DNA of 64,000 bases, taken from contig JAVBOW010000009.1 in the NCBI GenBank assembly GCA_031550125.1, forward strand, positions 16,318-80,317. The letters run 5' to 3'. The translations under genes were made by a program, and so were the position numbers. This DNA is from JAVBOW01 sp031550125 (GTDB lineage Bacteria > Bacteroidota > Bacteroidia > Bacteroidales > Rikenellaceae). The notes under the pieces are model-generated. The model was not told where the DNA came from, made no database searches, and saw only the letters and a list, made by a program, of their open reading frames with translations. Positions 8,670 through 17,482 of the stretch are shown one piece after another (the first letter of the stretch is position 1; each line of letters begins with the position of its first letter).

Positions 8670-11129
8670 ATGAAGATCTCCTACAACTGGCTTAAAGAAT
8701 ATATCGACTGTCCTTTCGAGGCAGAAAAAGCCGCTGAAATACTGACAGATATCGGACTGGAAGTGGAAAGCGTCGAAAAAGCGGAAAGCATCCCCGGCGG
8801 GCTTCAGGGCGTGGTCGTGGGCCATGTCCTGACGTGCGACAGGCATCCGGACGCCGACAAACTGAGCGTCACGACGGTAGACGTCGGCGCGGAAGAGCCG
8901 TTGCAGATAGTTTGCGGCGCACCCAACGTTGCGGCGGGACAGAAAGTTCCGGTAGCCACGATAGGCGCGACGCTCTACCCTTCCGGAGCGGCGGAAGGAT
9001 TCAAGATCAAACGCAGCAAGATACGCGGCGTGGAGTCCATGGGCATGATCTGCGCCGAGGACGAGCTGGGCATAGGCGCGGGCCACGACGGGATAATGGT
9101 CCTCGACGCCTCGTTAGCCCCCGGCACGCCGGCCACGGAAGCGCTCGGGCTGGAAGACGACTACACGTTCGAGATAGGCCTTACGCCCAACCGCATAGAC
9201 GCCGCATCGCACTACGGTGTGGCGCGCGACATGGCCGCATACTTAAAAGCCAACGACAGGAACGTTTTGCCCCAGTTGCCGTCCGTGGAGGGTTTCAGGA
9301 CGGGCGGCCCAGGCCGCGCAATAGAGGTGTACGTGGAGAGCGCCGAAGGCGCGCCGCGTTATGCGGGCCTGACTATGAGGGGCGTCAAAGTGGCCCCCTC
9401 GCCCGAATGGCTGCAAAAACGGCTTAGGGCCATAGGCATAAACCCGAAAAACAACGTGGTGGACATAACCAACTTCGTGCTTCACGAGGTAGGACAGCCG
9501 CTGCACGCTTTCGACGTCGCCAAAGTTGACGGAGGGAAGATAGTGGTACGCACCTGTCCCGAGGGGACGCCTTTCACGACGCTGGACGGGGTGGAGCGCA
9601 AACTCTCCGGGCAAGACCTGATGATCTGCAATGAGGCGAAGCCAATGTGCATAGCCGGGGTATTCGGCGGCATCGACTCCGGAGTGACGGAAGCGACCAC
9701 GGACATATTCATAGAGAGCGCCTATTTCAACCCCGTGTGGGTGCGCAAAAGCGCCAGGCGGCACGGACTGAACACCGACGCGTCGTTCCGTTTCGAACGG
9801 GGGGCCGATCCAGACATGGCGATATACGCGCTCAAGCGCGCGGCCACGCTGGTGGAGGAGCTGGCCGGAGGGCAGGTTGCGGGCGAAATGGCGGACATCT
9901 ATCCCTGCCCTGTCGGCAGGTTCCGGTTCGAAGCCTCTTTCGACCGTATAAATTCACTCATAGGCAAGCAAATACCGCACGAAAAGATAAGGACTGTCAT
10001 AGAGGCGCTCGAAATACGCATAGAAAGCGAAAAAGATGGGGTGATGACGGTTTCAGTGCCGCCATACCGGGTTGACGTACAGCGCGAGGCCGACCTTACG
10101 GAAGAGATATTGAGGATCTACGGCTACAACAACGTGGAAGTTCCGCAGGCGGTGCGCTCCACCCTGTCCTACGCGCCCAAACCCGACAAGGAAAAGATAC
10201 AGAACATTCTTTCGGACATGCTGGCCTCGACTGGATTCACCGAAATAATGAGCAACTCGCTCACCAGGGCGGCCTATTACGACGGATTGGAAAGCTACCC
10301 CGCGGGAAATTGCGTGAAGATACTAAACCCGTTGAGCAACGACCTGAACGTCATGCGCCAAACACTGCTGTTCAACGCATTGGAAGCAGCGCAACTCAAC
10401 GTCAACCACCGCCGTCCCGACCTCAAGCTATTCGAATTCGGCAACTGCTACTTCTACGACGAGACGAAAAAAGGGGAAGGCGGACTGGCCCCCTACTCCG
10501 AGACGCACCGTATAGGAATAACCGTCACAGGATCGGCCTCGACGCCGTCGTGGAACGTCAAGGGCGAAAGATCGACTTTCTTCCACCTCAGGGCTGCCGT
10601 AGAAAAGCTGCTCGGACGTCTCGGCATGGACATATGGAGGTTACAGTGCGAGGAGTCGGCATCCGACCTCTTCTCCCAGGCCGTATCGCTCCGCCAGGGA
10701 CTCAAAGAACTGGTGCAGATGGGCGCAGTGTCGCCTAAACTGCGCAAGGCGTTCGATATAAAGAATGAGGTTTACTTTGCCGAGATAGATTTCGGGGCAA
10801 TAGTCCGTACGCTCAAAAAGCAGGAGGCCAGGGTTGAAGAGTTGTCGAAATTCCCCGAGGTGAGGCGCGACCTGGCGTTGTTGGTGGACAGCGGCGTCAC
10901 ATTCGCCCAGCTGAGGGCCGAGGCTTTCGCCGCCGAGCGCAAGCTGCTATCCAACGTGGGGCTTTTCGACGTATACGAGGGCGACAAACTGCCCGAGGGC
11001 AAAAAATCATACGCCCTAAGTTTCACCATCGAAGACCGCACGCGTACCCTGACGGACGAAATGACGGAACGGGTGATGTCGGCCATAACGGAGCGTTACG
11101 AGAAAATAGGAGCCAAAGTAAGGAGCTAA
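8670..11129 (+). CDS. pheT: Phenylalanine-tRNA ligase beta subunit
   Basis: Large subunit of the heterotetrameric PheRS. 819 aa, the normal length. Domains in order: N-terminal MKISYNWLKEYIDCP, the EMAP-like tRNA-binding domain around residues 40-150 (VVGHVLTCDRHPDADKLSV), B3/4 editing domain (PRYAGLTMRGVKV onward), B5 domain (LTEEILRIYGYNNV), catalytic-like core, and a C-terminal FDX-ACB anticodon-binding domain (ELSKFPEVRRDLALLVD). pheS is not in the window, so the two subunits are encoded apart. It is followed after 15 nt by guaA. Confidence 0.97.
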   Translation: MKISYNWLKEYIDCPFEAEKAAEILTDIGLEVESVEKAESIPGGLQGVVVGHVLTCDRHPDADKLSVTTVDVGAEEPLQIVCGAPNVAAGQKVPVATIGATLYPSGAAEGFKIKRSKIRGVESMGMICAEDELGIGAGHDGIMVLDASLAPGTPATEALGLEDDYTFEIGLTPNRIDAASHYGVARDMAAYLKANDRNVLPQLPSVEGFRTGGPGRAIEVYVESAEGAPRYAGLTMRGVKVAPSPEWLQKRLRAIGINPKNNVVDITNFVLHEVGQPLHAFDVAKVDGGKIVVRTCPEGTPFTTLDGVERKLSGQDLMICNEAKPMCIAGVFGGIDSGVTEATTDIFIESAYFNPVWVRKSARRHGLNTDASFRFERGADPDMAIYALKRAATLVEELAGGQVAGEMADIYPCPVGRFRFEASFDRINSLIGKQIPHEKIRTVIEALEIRIESEKDGVMTVSVPPYRVDVQREADLTEEILRIYGYNNVEVPQAVRSTLSYAPKPDKEKIQNILSDMLASTGFTEIMSNSLTRAAYYDGLESYPAGNCVKILNPLSNDLNVMRQTLLFNALEAAQLNVNHRRPDLKLFEFGNCYFYDETKKGEGGLAPYSETHRIGITVTGSASTPSWNVKGERSTFFHLRAAVEKLLGRLGMDIWRLQCEESASDLFSQAVSLRQGLKELVQMGAVSPKLRKAFDIKNEVYFAEIDFGAIVRTLKKQEARVEELSKFPEVRRDLALLVDSGVTFAQLRAEAFAAERKLLSNVGLFDVYEGDKLPEGKKSYALSFTIEDRTRTLTDEMTERVMSAITERYEKIGAKVRS

Positions 11130-11144
11130 CCGACACAAAACAAT

Positions 11145-12674
11145 ATGCAGCAGAAGATTCTGATCTTAGATTTCGGATCGCAGTACACACAACTCATCGC
11201 ACGCCGCGTTAGAGAGTTAAATGTCTACTGCGAGATCCATCCCTACAACAAAATCCCTTCGTTGGACGCATCGTGGCGCGGAGTCATACTTTCGGGAAGC
11301 CCGGCTTCGGCGCGCTCGGAGTCCGCTCCCCAGGTAGACCTGTCGCAGATAAAAGGGCGGCTGCCGCTGCTTGGCGTATGCTACGGGGCGCAATATCTGG
11401 CCCATAACTTCGGCGGCGAGGTGCTTCCCTCGCAAACGCGCGAGTATGGCCGGGCGCAGCTCTCCGTGGGCGATGCGTCGGACGAGCTGCTTAAAGGCAT
11501 ACCATCCCCCACCCAGGTGTGGATGTCGCACGGCGACACCATCTGCAGCATACCGGCAGGTTACAAAATAATAGCCGGCACCGCCGACGTGAGGGTAGCC
11601 GCCTACCGCATAGAGGGCGAGCAGACATGGGGCATACAATTCCATCCGGAGGTATACCATTCCTCTGACGGCAAGCAACTGATAGCCAATTTCGTGACCG
11701 GCATATGCCATTGCTCGGCGGATTGGACTCCGGCGTCGTTCGCAGAAGCTGCCGTGGCCGCGCTCAAAGAACAGATAGGCGAAGACAAAGTTGTCCTGGG
11801 GCTGTCGGGCGGCGTAGACTCCACCGTGGCCGCAGTGCTTCTGCACAAAGCCGTCGGACCGCAGCTTACATGCATATTCGTAGACACGGGCCTGATGAGA
11901 ATGGGCGAACACGATGCCGTGATGGAATCATACAAGCACATGGGCCTTAACGTCATAGGAGTGAAAGCAGCCGGTAAGTTCCTTGGCGACCTGAAGGGTT
12001 TGACCGATCCGGAGGCCAAGCGCAAGGCCATAGGCCGCGACTTCATCGAGGTGTTCGACGCCGAGGCGCTGAAGCTGAAAGACGTACGCTGGCTGGGACA
12101 GGGAACCATCTATCCAGACGTCATCGAATCGATCTCGGTAAACGGCCCGTCGGCAACCATAAAATCGCACCACAACGTGGGCGGGCTGCCCGAAAAGATG
12201 AACCTGGGCATAGTGGAACCCCTGCGCCTGCTCTTCAAGGACGAGGTGCGCCGCGTGGGACGCGAACTGGGCATAGATCCCGCGTTGCTGGGCCGCCATC
12301 CCTTCCCCGGACCGGGACTGGGGATACGCATACTGGGCGAGGTTACGGAGGAAAAGGTGTCCGTACTCCAGCAGGCCGACAAAATATTCATCGACTCCCT
12401 GCGTCAGGCAGGTCTCTACGACAAAGTATGGCAGGCGGGAGTGATACTCCTGCCCGTACAGTCGGTGGGCGTGATGGGCGACGAACGCACATATGAGAAC
12501 GCCGTGGCGCTTAGGGCCGTGACCTCCACGGACGGCATGACGGCCGACTGGGCGCACCTGCCATACGAATTCATGGCAAAAGTGTCCAACGACATAATAA
12601 ACAAAGTACGCGGTATAAACCGCGTGGTGTATGACATAAGTTCCAAACCGCCTGCGACCATCGAGTGGGAATAA
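11145..12674 (+). CDS. guaA: GMP synthase (glutamine-hydrolysing)
   Basis: Converts XMP to GMP with glutamine and ATP. 509 aa. N-terminal class I amidotransferase: nucleophile in LLGVCYGAQYLAH (Cys79) and His/Glu in IQFHPEVYHS. ATP-pyrophosphatase domain with the PP-loop LGLSGGVDSTVAA near residue 220, and the C-terminal dimerisation domain with RHPFPGPGLGIRILGE and SKPPATIEWE at the very end. Close spacing to pheT suggests co-transcription. Confidence 0.98.
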   Translation: MQQKILILDFGSQYTQLIARRVRELNVYCEIHPYNKIPSLDASWRGVILSGSPASARSESAPQVDLSQIKGRLPLLGVCYGAQYLAHNFGGEVLPSQTREYGRAQLSVGDASDELLKGIPSPTQVWMSHGDTICSIPAGYKIIAGTADVRVAAYRIEGEQTWGIQFHPEVYHSSDGKQLIANFVTGICHCSADWTPASFAEAAVAALKEQIGEDKVVLGLSGGVDSTVAAVLLHKAVGPQLTCIFVDTGLMRMGEHDAVMESYKHMGLNVIGVKAAGKFLGDLKGLTDPEAKRKAIGRDFIEVFDAEALKLKDVRWLGQGTIYPDVIESISVNGPSATIKSHHNVGGLPEKMNLGIVEPLRLLFKDEVRRVGRELGIDPALLGRHPFPGPGLGIRILGEVTEEKVSVLQQADKIFIDSLRQAGLYDKVWQAGVILLPVQSVGVMGDERTYENAVALRAVTSTDGMTADWAHLPYEFMAKVSNDIINKVRGINRVVYDISSKPPATIEWE

Positions 12675-12701
12675 AACAGCTAAAACAATACGTCACAAAC
12701 A

Positions 12702-12731
12702 GTAAAGCCCCGCAAAATTGCGGGGCTTTAC
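12702..12731 (+). terminator. Terminator-like hairpin after guaA
   Basis: GTAAAGCCCCGCAA and TTGCGGGGCTTTAC pair almost completely. The arms contain A/T runs, so it may work on both strands. Confidence 0.75.
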
Positions 12732-12795
12732 ATATACGACGCTATATTGGAACAACTTTATCGCATATTTCGGATAAAAATACAGCTATTAAGGT

Positions 12796-12803
12796 TATAT
12801 TTG
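12796..12803 (+). promoter_or_regulatory. -7 box for the GH2-sulfatase pair
   Basis: TATATTTG matches TAnnTTTG, 38 nt before the GH2 start codon at 12842. Confidence 0.55.
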
Positions 12804-12841
12804 TATTCTACACCTGCCACCTAACCTAAAAAACAACCGCC

Positions 12842-15124
12842 ATGCGAATCAAACTACTATGCCATATTTTGATATCTGCCGCCATTCCGTTTACCGGATG
12901 GGCGCAGGATGCGGACCGGATGGTCATGACTACCCCATTTACGGCGTCTGTCAGCAAAACGCTGCCGTTGCCGGAATATCCCCGCCCTCAGTTCGAGCGC
13001 GAAAAGTGGGTCAACCTCAACGGACAATGGGATTACACCATCGAAACATGCGATTTCCAAGCAGTCCAGGGCCTCACCAAAGCCGCGAGCTGGACTACAC
13101 GACCCATACCGTCGTCGTGGACGGGAAAAATACTCGTACCGTTCTCCATCGACGCCCCCCTTTCGGGCGTTGGCCACGTGCTGCGTCCGCAGGAGATACT
13201 GTGGTATGAACGACGTTTCGAGATACCGGCCGGATGGAAGGGCGAGCGCGTATTGCTCCACATCCAGGCGTCGGACTGGGAGACGAGCGTATATGTAAAC
13301 GGCCAGAGGCTCGGTCAGCACAGGGGCGGTTACGACCCGTTCACGTTCGATATAACGCCCTACCTGAAAAACTCGGACAACGTACTGAACGTTTGCGTAT
13401 GGGACGCAACCGAGCAACAGGCGCAGGCCATCGGCAAGCAGATAATGCCCGAGAACAGGCAGGGATTCCGCTATCAGCCCACCGGAGGAATATGGCAAAC
13501 GGTATGGCTCGAAGCCGTACCCGCGCAAGCCATTGAAAACGTAAAGATAACGCCGCTCTACGACCAGGCTAAGGTGAAATTCGAATTCACGAAGACAGAC
13601 CCGAAACAATCCGTCAGGATAACGGTCAGGGAGGGCAACAAGACCGTGGCCACACGCGAAAGCGCCGACAGGAGCGTGGAATTGAGCTTGCCCGGTTTCA
13701 AGGCGTGGACGCCCGACGATCCGCACCTCTACGACGTGCAGTTCGAGCTTCTCTCCGGCGGCAAAACGACCGATAAAGTGAAAAGCTATTTCGGGATGCG
13801 GAAAATGGAGGTCAGGAAAATAGCCGGCGGACGGCCGCTGTTCTACCTTAACGGCAAAGAGATATTCCAATACGGCCCGCTCGACCAGGGCTACTGGCCC
13901 GACGGCGTGCTGACGCCTCCGGGCGAAGAGGCGATAATATTCGATATCGAATATCTTAAAAAGATAAACGCCAACATGATACGAGTCCACATAAAGACGC
14001 ACCCCGACCGCTGGTACTATCACGCCGACCGCTTGGGCCTTCTCGTGTGGCAGGACATGATATGCATGCCCAAATACGGCCAGAAAGTAGACGCCGCAGC
14101 GTCGGCGCAGTGGGCGGGCGAATTCAAGAATATGGTCGACTGGCTTTACAACCACCCCTCGGTGGTGCTGTGGGTCGTTTTCAATGAGGCGTGGGGCCAG
14201 CACGACACCGAAAAACACACAGATTGGATAATGTCGTACGACCCTTCACGCGTGGCGACGTGCGCCAGCGGTTGGTTCGACGCCCCTGCAGGCAACGTAG
14301 TGGACATGCACGACTACACCTTCTACCCGAAAGTGGTACACGACTACAAGCTTAACGGAACCCGCGCAGCCGTGCTGGGCGAGGCAGGCGGGGTGAACCT
14401 GGCCGTGCCTGGCCACACGTGGTACTCCGACAAAAACGAGCCTGAACAACGCGGCCACCGCAACTACACGCCCAAAGCCGACTACACCTTCGCCTCCGAG
14501 GCGGGACGCCACACTTACCAAACAGCGGAGCAATTCGAGGAAGCGTACGTCAAATACATCCGCACGCTACGCTGGCTGCGCGCCCTTGGCGCATGCAATG
14601 CAATGGTATACACGCAGATATCCGATGTAGAACACGAACTTAACGGATGGCTCACCTATGACCGCAGGGTGTCGAAGATACCCGTGGAAAAGATGCGCGA
14701 AATAGACGGATCGCTCTACGAAAAGATGGAGACCGAAACGGTATTGGATTGGGGCGGAGTATGGAAAGACGAAAGCGGTAAAGATTTCCGCCTGCCGGGA
14801 GGCGAAAAGAACCCTTACATGGAAGTGGCCTCGCAGGCCTCCGCGCCGGTAGTTGTAAAAACCTCTTTCGATGTAACGAACACGGCGAAGAGCTACTGTG
14901 TCGGATTCCAGGGTTTCAGCGACTGCGAGATAACCATAAACGGCCGCCTGTTCCGCCGCACCAAAGTGGGCGCACAGAACTATGAGCCGTCGCAGAGCTT
15001 CTTCGAGATATATCCCGACGAGGCAGACATTCTCAAGAAAGGGCGCAACGAGATAGAGATCAAAGTGCTGCCCATGAAAGACGCCAAGACGTTGTTCGAC
15101 TTCGGAATATTCCGGACAAAATAA
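12842..15124 (+). CDS. Glycoside hydrolase family 2 protein
   Basis: Secreted 760-aa enzyme, signal peptide about residues 1-22 ending in FTGWAQ. Order of domains: sugar-binding jelly roll (WVNLNGQWDYTIE; VYVNGQRLGQHRGGYDPFTFDITPYL), immunoglobulin-like domain, then the TIM barrel. Putative acid/base is Glu449 in VVFNEAWGQHD and putative nucleophile Glu514 in AVLGEAGGV. This subgroup includes beta-galactosidase, beta-glucuronidase and mannosidase activities, so the substrate is open. The sulfatase gene starts 8 nt after the stop, which points to a shared sulfated or complex-glycan target. Confidence 0.88.
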   Translation: MRIKLLCHILISAAIPFTGWAQDADRMVMTTPFTASVSKTLPLPEYPRPQFEREKWVNLNGQWDYTIETCDFQAVQGLTKAASWTTRPIPSSWTGKILVPFSIDAPLSGVGHVLRPQEILWYERRFEIPAGWKGERVLLHIQASDWETSVYVNGQRLGQHRGGYDPFTFDITPYLKNSDNVLNVCVWDATEQQAQAIGKQIMPENRQGFRYQPTGGIWQTVWLEAVPAQAIENVKITPLYDQAKVKFEFTKTDPKQSVRITVREGNKTVATRESADRSVELSLPGFKAWTPDDPHLYDVQFELLSGGKTTDKVKSYFGMRKMEVRKIAGGRPLFYLNGKEIFQYGPLDQGYWPDGVLTPPGEEAIIFDIEYLKKINANMIRVHIKTHPDRWYYHADRLGLLVWQDMICMPKYGQKVDAAASAQWAGEFKNMVDWLYNHPSVVLWVVFNEAWGQHDTEKHTDWIMSYDPSRVATCASGWFDAPAGNVVDMHDYTFYPKVVHDYKLNGTRAAVLGEAGGVNLAVPGHTWYSDKNEPEQRGHRNYTPKADYTFASEAGRHTYQTAEQFEEAYVKYIRTLRWLRALGACNAMVYTQISDVEHELNGWLTYDRRVSKIPVEKMREIDGSLYEKMETETVLDWGGVWKDESGKDFRLPGGEKNPYMEVASQASAPVVVKTSFDVTNTAKSYCVGFQGFSDCEITINGRLFRRTKVGAQNYEPSQSFFEIYPDEADILKKGRNEIEIKVLPMKDAKTLFDFGIFRTK

Positions 15125-15132
15125 AAGCTCCG

Positions 15133-16500
15133 ATGAAACTGCGCAACCTTACGATGATCGCGGCGGGAGCGGCCGCGGCGTCGCACCACATCGCAACGGC
15201 CTCGGCAAGCGTCTCTCCGCAGAAGCCCAACATCCTGTTCATCCTGGTGGACGACCTGGGGCTGGGCGACCTGTCGTGCCAGTGGGCCAAAGATATGCAT
15301 ACGCCGAATATCGACTCGCTCTTCACCTCCGGAGTGAGGCTCGACAACTTCCACGCCAACTCCAACGTGTCGTCGCCCTCGCGCGCGGCGCTGCTTACGG
15401 GACGGTTTCCCGCTATGGTGGGCGTGCCGGGCGTAATACGCACCAGGCCCGATCAAAACTGGGGTTATTTCGACCCTTCGGCCCGCACCATGCCGCAGAT
15501 ACTCGGCCAGGCGGGATACAACACCGCGCTTATAGGTAAATGGCACCCGGGCCTCGAAACGCCCAACCTGCCCACGGAGAGAGGGTTCGGGTTCTTCCAC
15601 GGCTTCCTCGGCGACATGATGGACGACTATTACTCCCATCTGCGCGAAGGGAACAACTACATGCGCCTTAACGACAAGACGATAGATCCCAAAGGGCATG
15701 CCACAGAACTGTTCACCGCATGGAGCGTCGATTATCTGGAGAGTCAGTCCGGCAGCCAGCGTCCGTTTTTTCTCTATCTGGCGTACAACGCGCCGCACTC
15801 GCCGTTGCAGCCTCCTGTGGAATGGTTCGACAAGGTTAAGGAGCGGCATCCCGGCATGCCTCTTAAACGTCAGCGGCTGATAGCGCTTATCGAGCATCTC
15901 GACCACAACGTAGGCCTTGTCATAGCCGCGCTAAGGAAGACAGGGCAGGCAGGCAACACGCTGGTAGTGTTTACGTCGGATAACGGAGGCGACCGCGGAA
16001 GCATGGCCAATAACGGCGATGCGCGCGGAGCGAAAGGCGACATGTTCGAGGGCGGCATAAAGGTACCATGCGCCCTGAATATGCCCGGAGTGTTCGAAGG
16101 CGGACGCCGAGTGGATAATTTCGTAATGATGATGGACCTGCTCCCCACCATCTGCGACTTGGTCGGCATAAAAGCAGGACGCACGGACGGGATGTCGGTG
16201 CTGGATGCCGTAAATGGGAAACAACAAAATACCGACGGAAGGTTCGTTTACTGGCTCAGGTATGAAGGCGGATCCGATTTTGCATACGGAGCCAAACCTC
16301 AGACAGCGGTAAGGTACGGCGACTGCAAATTGCTGCGCAACCTGCCCGGCAACGAACCCATGATGTTCGATATGGCCGCCGACAGCCGCGAGCAAACTCC
16401 GCTCCCTCTGCAGGGCCACACATTCCGAAAACTCGACCGCGCCATGCAGCGCCACTACGAACTTTCGAAGAGCGTCCCCAACCAGCCTCCTGCAAAATAG
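15133..16500 (+). CDS. Sulfatase (serine type), secreted
   Basis: 455 aa with an N-terminal export signal. Metal-binding start motif NILFILVDDLGLGDLSC and the sulfatase signature S80-S-P-S-R-AALLTG, in which Ser replaces the usual Cys. Such Ser-type enzymes need an anaerobic radical-SAM maturase to form formylglycine; no maturase is in the window. FTSDNGGDRGS supplies further metal ligands. The pairing with GH2 suggests removal of sulfate esters before or after glycosidic cleavage. A copy of the interspersed repeat begins just after the stop. Confidence 0.92.
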   Translation: MKLRNLTMIAAGAAAASHHIATASASVSPQKPNILFILVDDLGLGDLSCQWAKDMHTPNIDSLFTSGVRLDNFHANSNVSSPSRAALLTGRFPAMVGVPGVIRTRPDQNWGYFDPSARTMPQILGQAGYNTALIGKWHPGLETPNLPTERGFGFFHGFLGDMMDDYYSHLREGNNYMRLNDKTIDPKGHATELFTAWSVDYLESQSGSQRPFFLYLAYNAPHSPLQPPVEWFDKVKERHPGMPLKRQRLIALIEHLDHNVGLVIAALRKTGQAGNTLVVFTSDNGGDRGSMANNGDARGAKGDMFEGGIKVPCALNMPGVFEGGRRVDNFVMMMDLLPTICDLVGIKAGRTDGMSVLDAVNGKQQNTDGRFVYWLRYEGGSDFAYGAKPQTAVRYGDCKLLRNLPGNEPMMFDMAADSREQTPLPLQGHTFRKLDRAMQRHYELSKSVPNQPPAK

Positions 16501-16504
16501 GGAT

Positions 16505-16610
16505 CTGTATGAATACGGATGGGCGTTAATATGCGTGGCGCAGGAAAGCGCGGCGTCTTACGATAACGACGCCGTGCGATATGTGCAGCCAACATATAAT
16601 TAAGACCGGG
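16505..16610 (+). repeat. Interspersed repeat copy A, short form
   Basis: Contains the shared core GGCGTTAATATGCGTGGCGC and the shared end CAGCCAACATATAATT. The 5' border is less similar to the other copies. It lies directly after the sulfatase stop. Confidence 0.8.
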
Positions 16611-16625
16611 CCGAAAGAGCGGCTG

Positions 16626-16672
16626 TAATGAAGACCCCGGTATTGCGTTTGGCAATACCGGGGTCTTCATTA
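16626..16672. terminator. Long bidirectional hairpin between sulfatase and HTH gene
   Basis: Two perfect 21-nt arms (16626-16646 and 16652-16672) around GTTTG, containing GACCCCGG/CCGGGGTC. It sits between convergent genes and probably stops transcription from both sides, although no long T-run follows. Confidence 0.7.
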
Positions 16673-16754
16673 TGGTACTTCGTCTTGCAAGCCGTGCGGC
16701 AGCAGGCAAGAGTTACTTCGGCCTTTCCTTGTATACTCCCTTGCACGACGCGGG

Positions 16755-17225
16755 CTACCCCTTGAACCTGTCGGCCTTATTGATCTGGTTCTGAAGCATG
16801 GTTATCACAACGTTCAGTTTATCGTCGCGCGCGTCCATACGATCGAACATCCTGTCGATCTGTTCGTCGCGACTCTTCATTATTTCGATAATTTCATCAA
16901 GCCTCCGATCCCTCGCGTTTATCGCATCCCATACCTCGCGGGGCATGGAAACGGTAGTGGAAAAATTCATCGGACGGCTATCTGAGAAATCCGTCTTTTT
17001 TATCATTTCTCCCTCGCCGGTAAGCAGCCAATTCCTGTTTATCTCCGGATAAGCACCCGTAATCAAATCAAGCATTTTGTTTGAAACACCATTCCTCTCC
17101 CGAATAATAGCGGACGTCTTCACCCCTCCGTTGTCGTTATACTTTTGCGAAAACGCAAAGGGTGACGTGCGATACTGTTCTTCTATCAACCTCTTAAGCC
17201 GTCTATTTACATTAAAATCAGCCAT
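16755..17225 (-). CDS. XRE-like helix-turn-helix regulator with coiled-coil tail
   Basis: 156 aa. The N-terminal 70 residues resemble phage-repressor-like HTH domains common in Bacteroidetes: RRLKRLIEEQ, FSQKYNDNGGVKTSAIIRER, then NWLLTGEGEMI, which is a typical end of this domain. The C-terminal half (residues 95-150) is charged and helical with repeated RD motifs (NARDRRLDEIIEIMKSRDEQ), probably a coiled coil for oligomerisation. It is divergent from the ten-gene cluster starting at 17483. A palindrome lies just before its start codon, so self-regulation and control of the cluster are plausible. Confidence 0.75.
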   Translation of the reverse strand: MADFNVNRRLKRLIEEQYRTSPFAFSQKYNDNGGVKTSAIIRERNGVSNKMLDLITGAYPEINRNWLLTGEGEMIKKTDFSDSRPMNFSTTVSMPREVWDAINARDRRLDEIIEIMKSRDEQIDRMFDRMDARDDKLNVVITMLQNQINKADRFKG

Positions 17226-17230
17226 ATAAC

Positions 17231-17248
17231 ATACACCCCCTTGTGTAT
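17231..17248. promoter_or_regulatory. Candidate operator ATACAC-N6-GTGTAT
   Basis: A perfect 6-bp inverted repeat, 5 bp upstream of the HTH start and 26 bp from the TTTG box of the divergent promoter. The position suits a repressor that controls both directions. Confidence 0.5.
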
Positions 17249-17273
17249 CAATTGTTTTTTTAAAACATTTTGC

Positions 17274-17304
17274 TTTGTTATTAAAATATAATGTTTTATA
17301 TTTG
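17274..17304 (+). promoter_or_regulatory. Strong promoter of the 17.5-26.8 kb cluster
   Basis: TTTG (17274-17277), 19 bp, TATATTTG (17297-17304): an exact Bacteroidetes promoter. Transcription would start near 17311 and leave about 170 nt of leader before the ATG at 17483. No other gene or clear riboswitch is seen in that leader. Confidence 0.75.
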
Positions 17305-17482
17305 CTCGGTAACAGCGCTACGTTTTACACAAAAATAAGAATATATGATCACACGCAACAATAAATCGGAATTAAAATCTCTAAAATGATTTCCACCGCA
17401 GGCTCCGAAAGGAATGCCGGCACATGCGCGACACACATAAATTCATTATAAAACCCATCACTTTTAACTAACTCCAAGCCTT

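Noticed and set aside
17305..17482. Long leader considered as a riboswitch
   Set aside because: No conserved aptamer motif or clear terminator/antiterminator pair was seen; only its length is notable.
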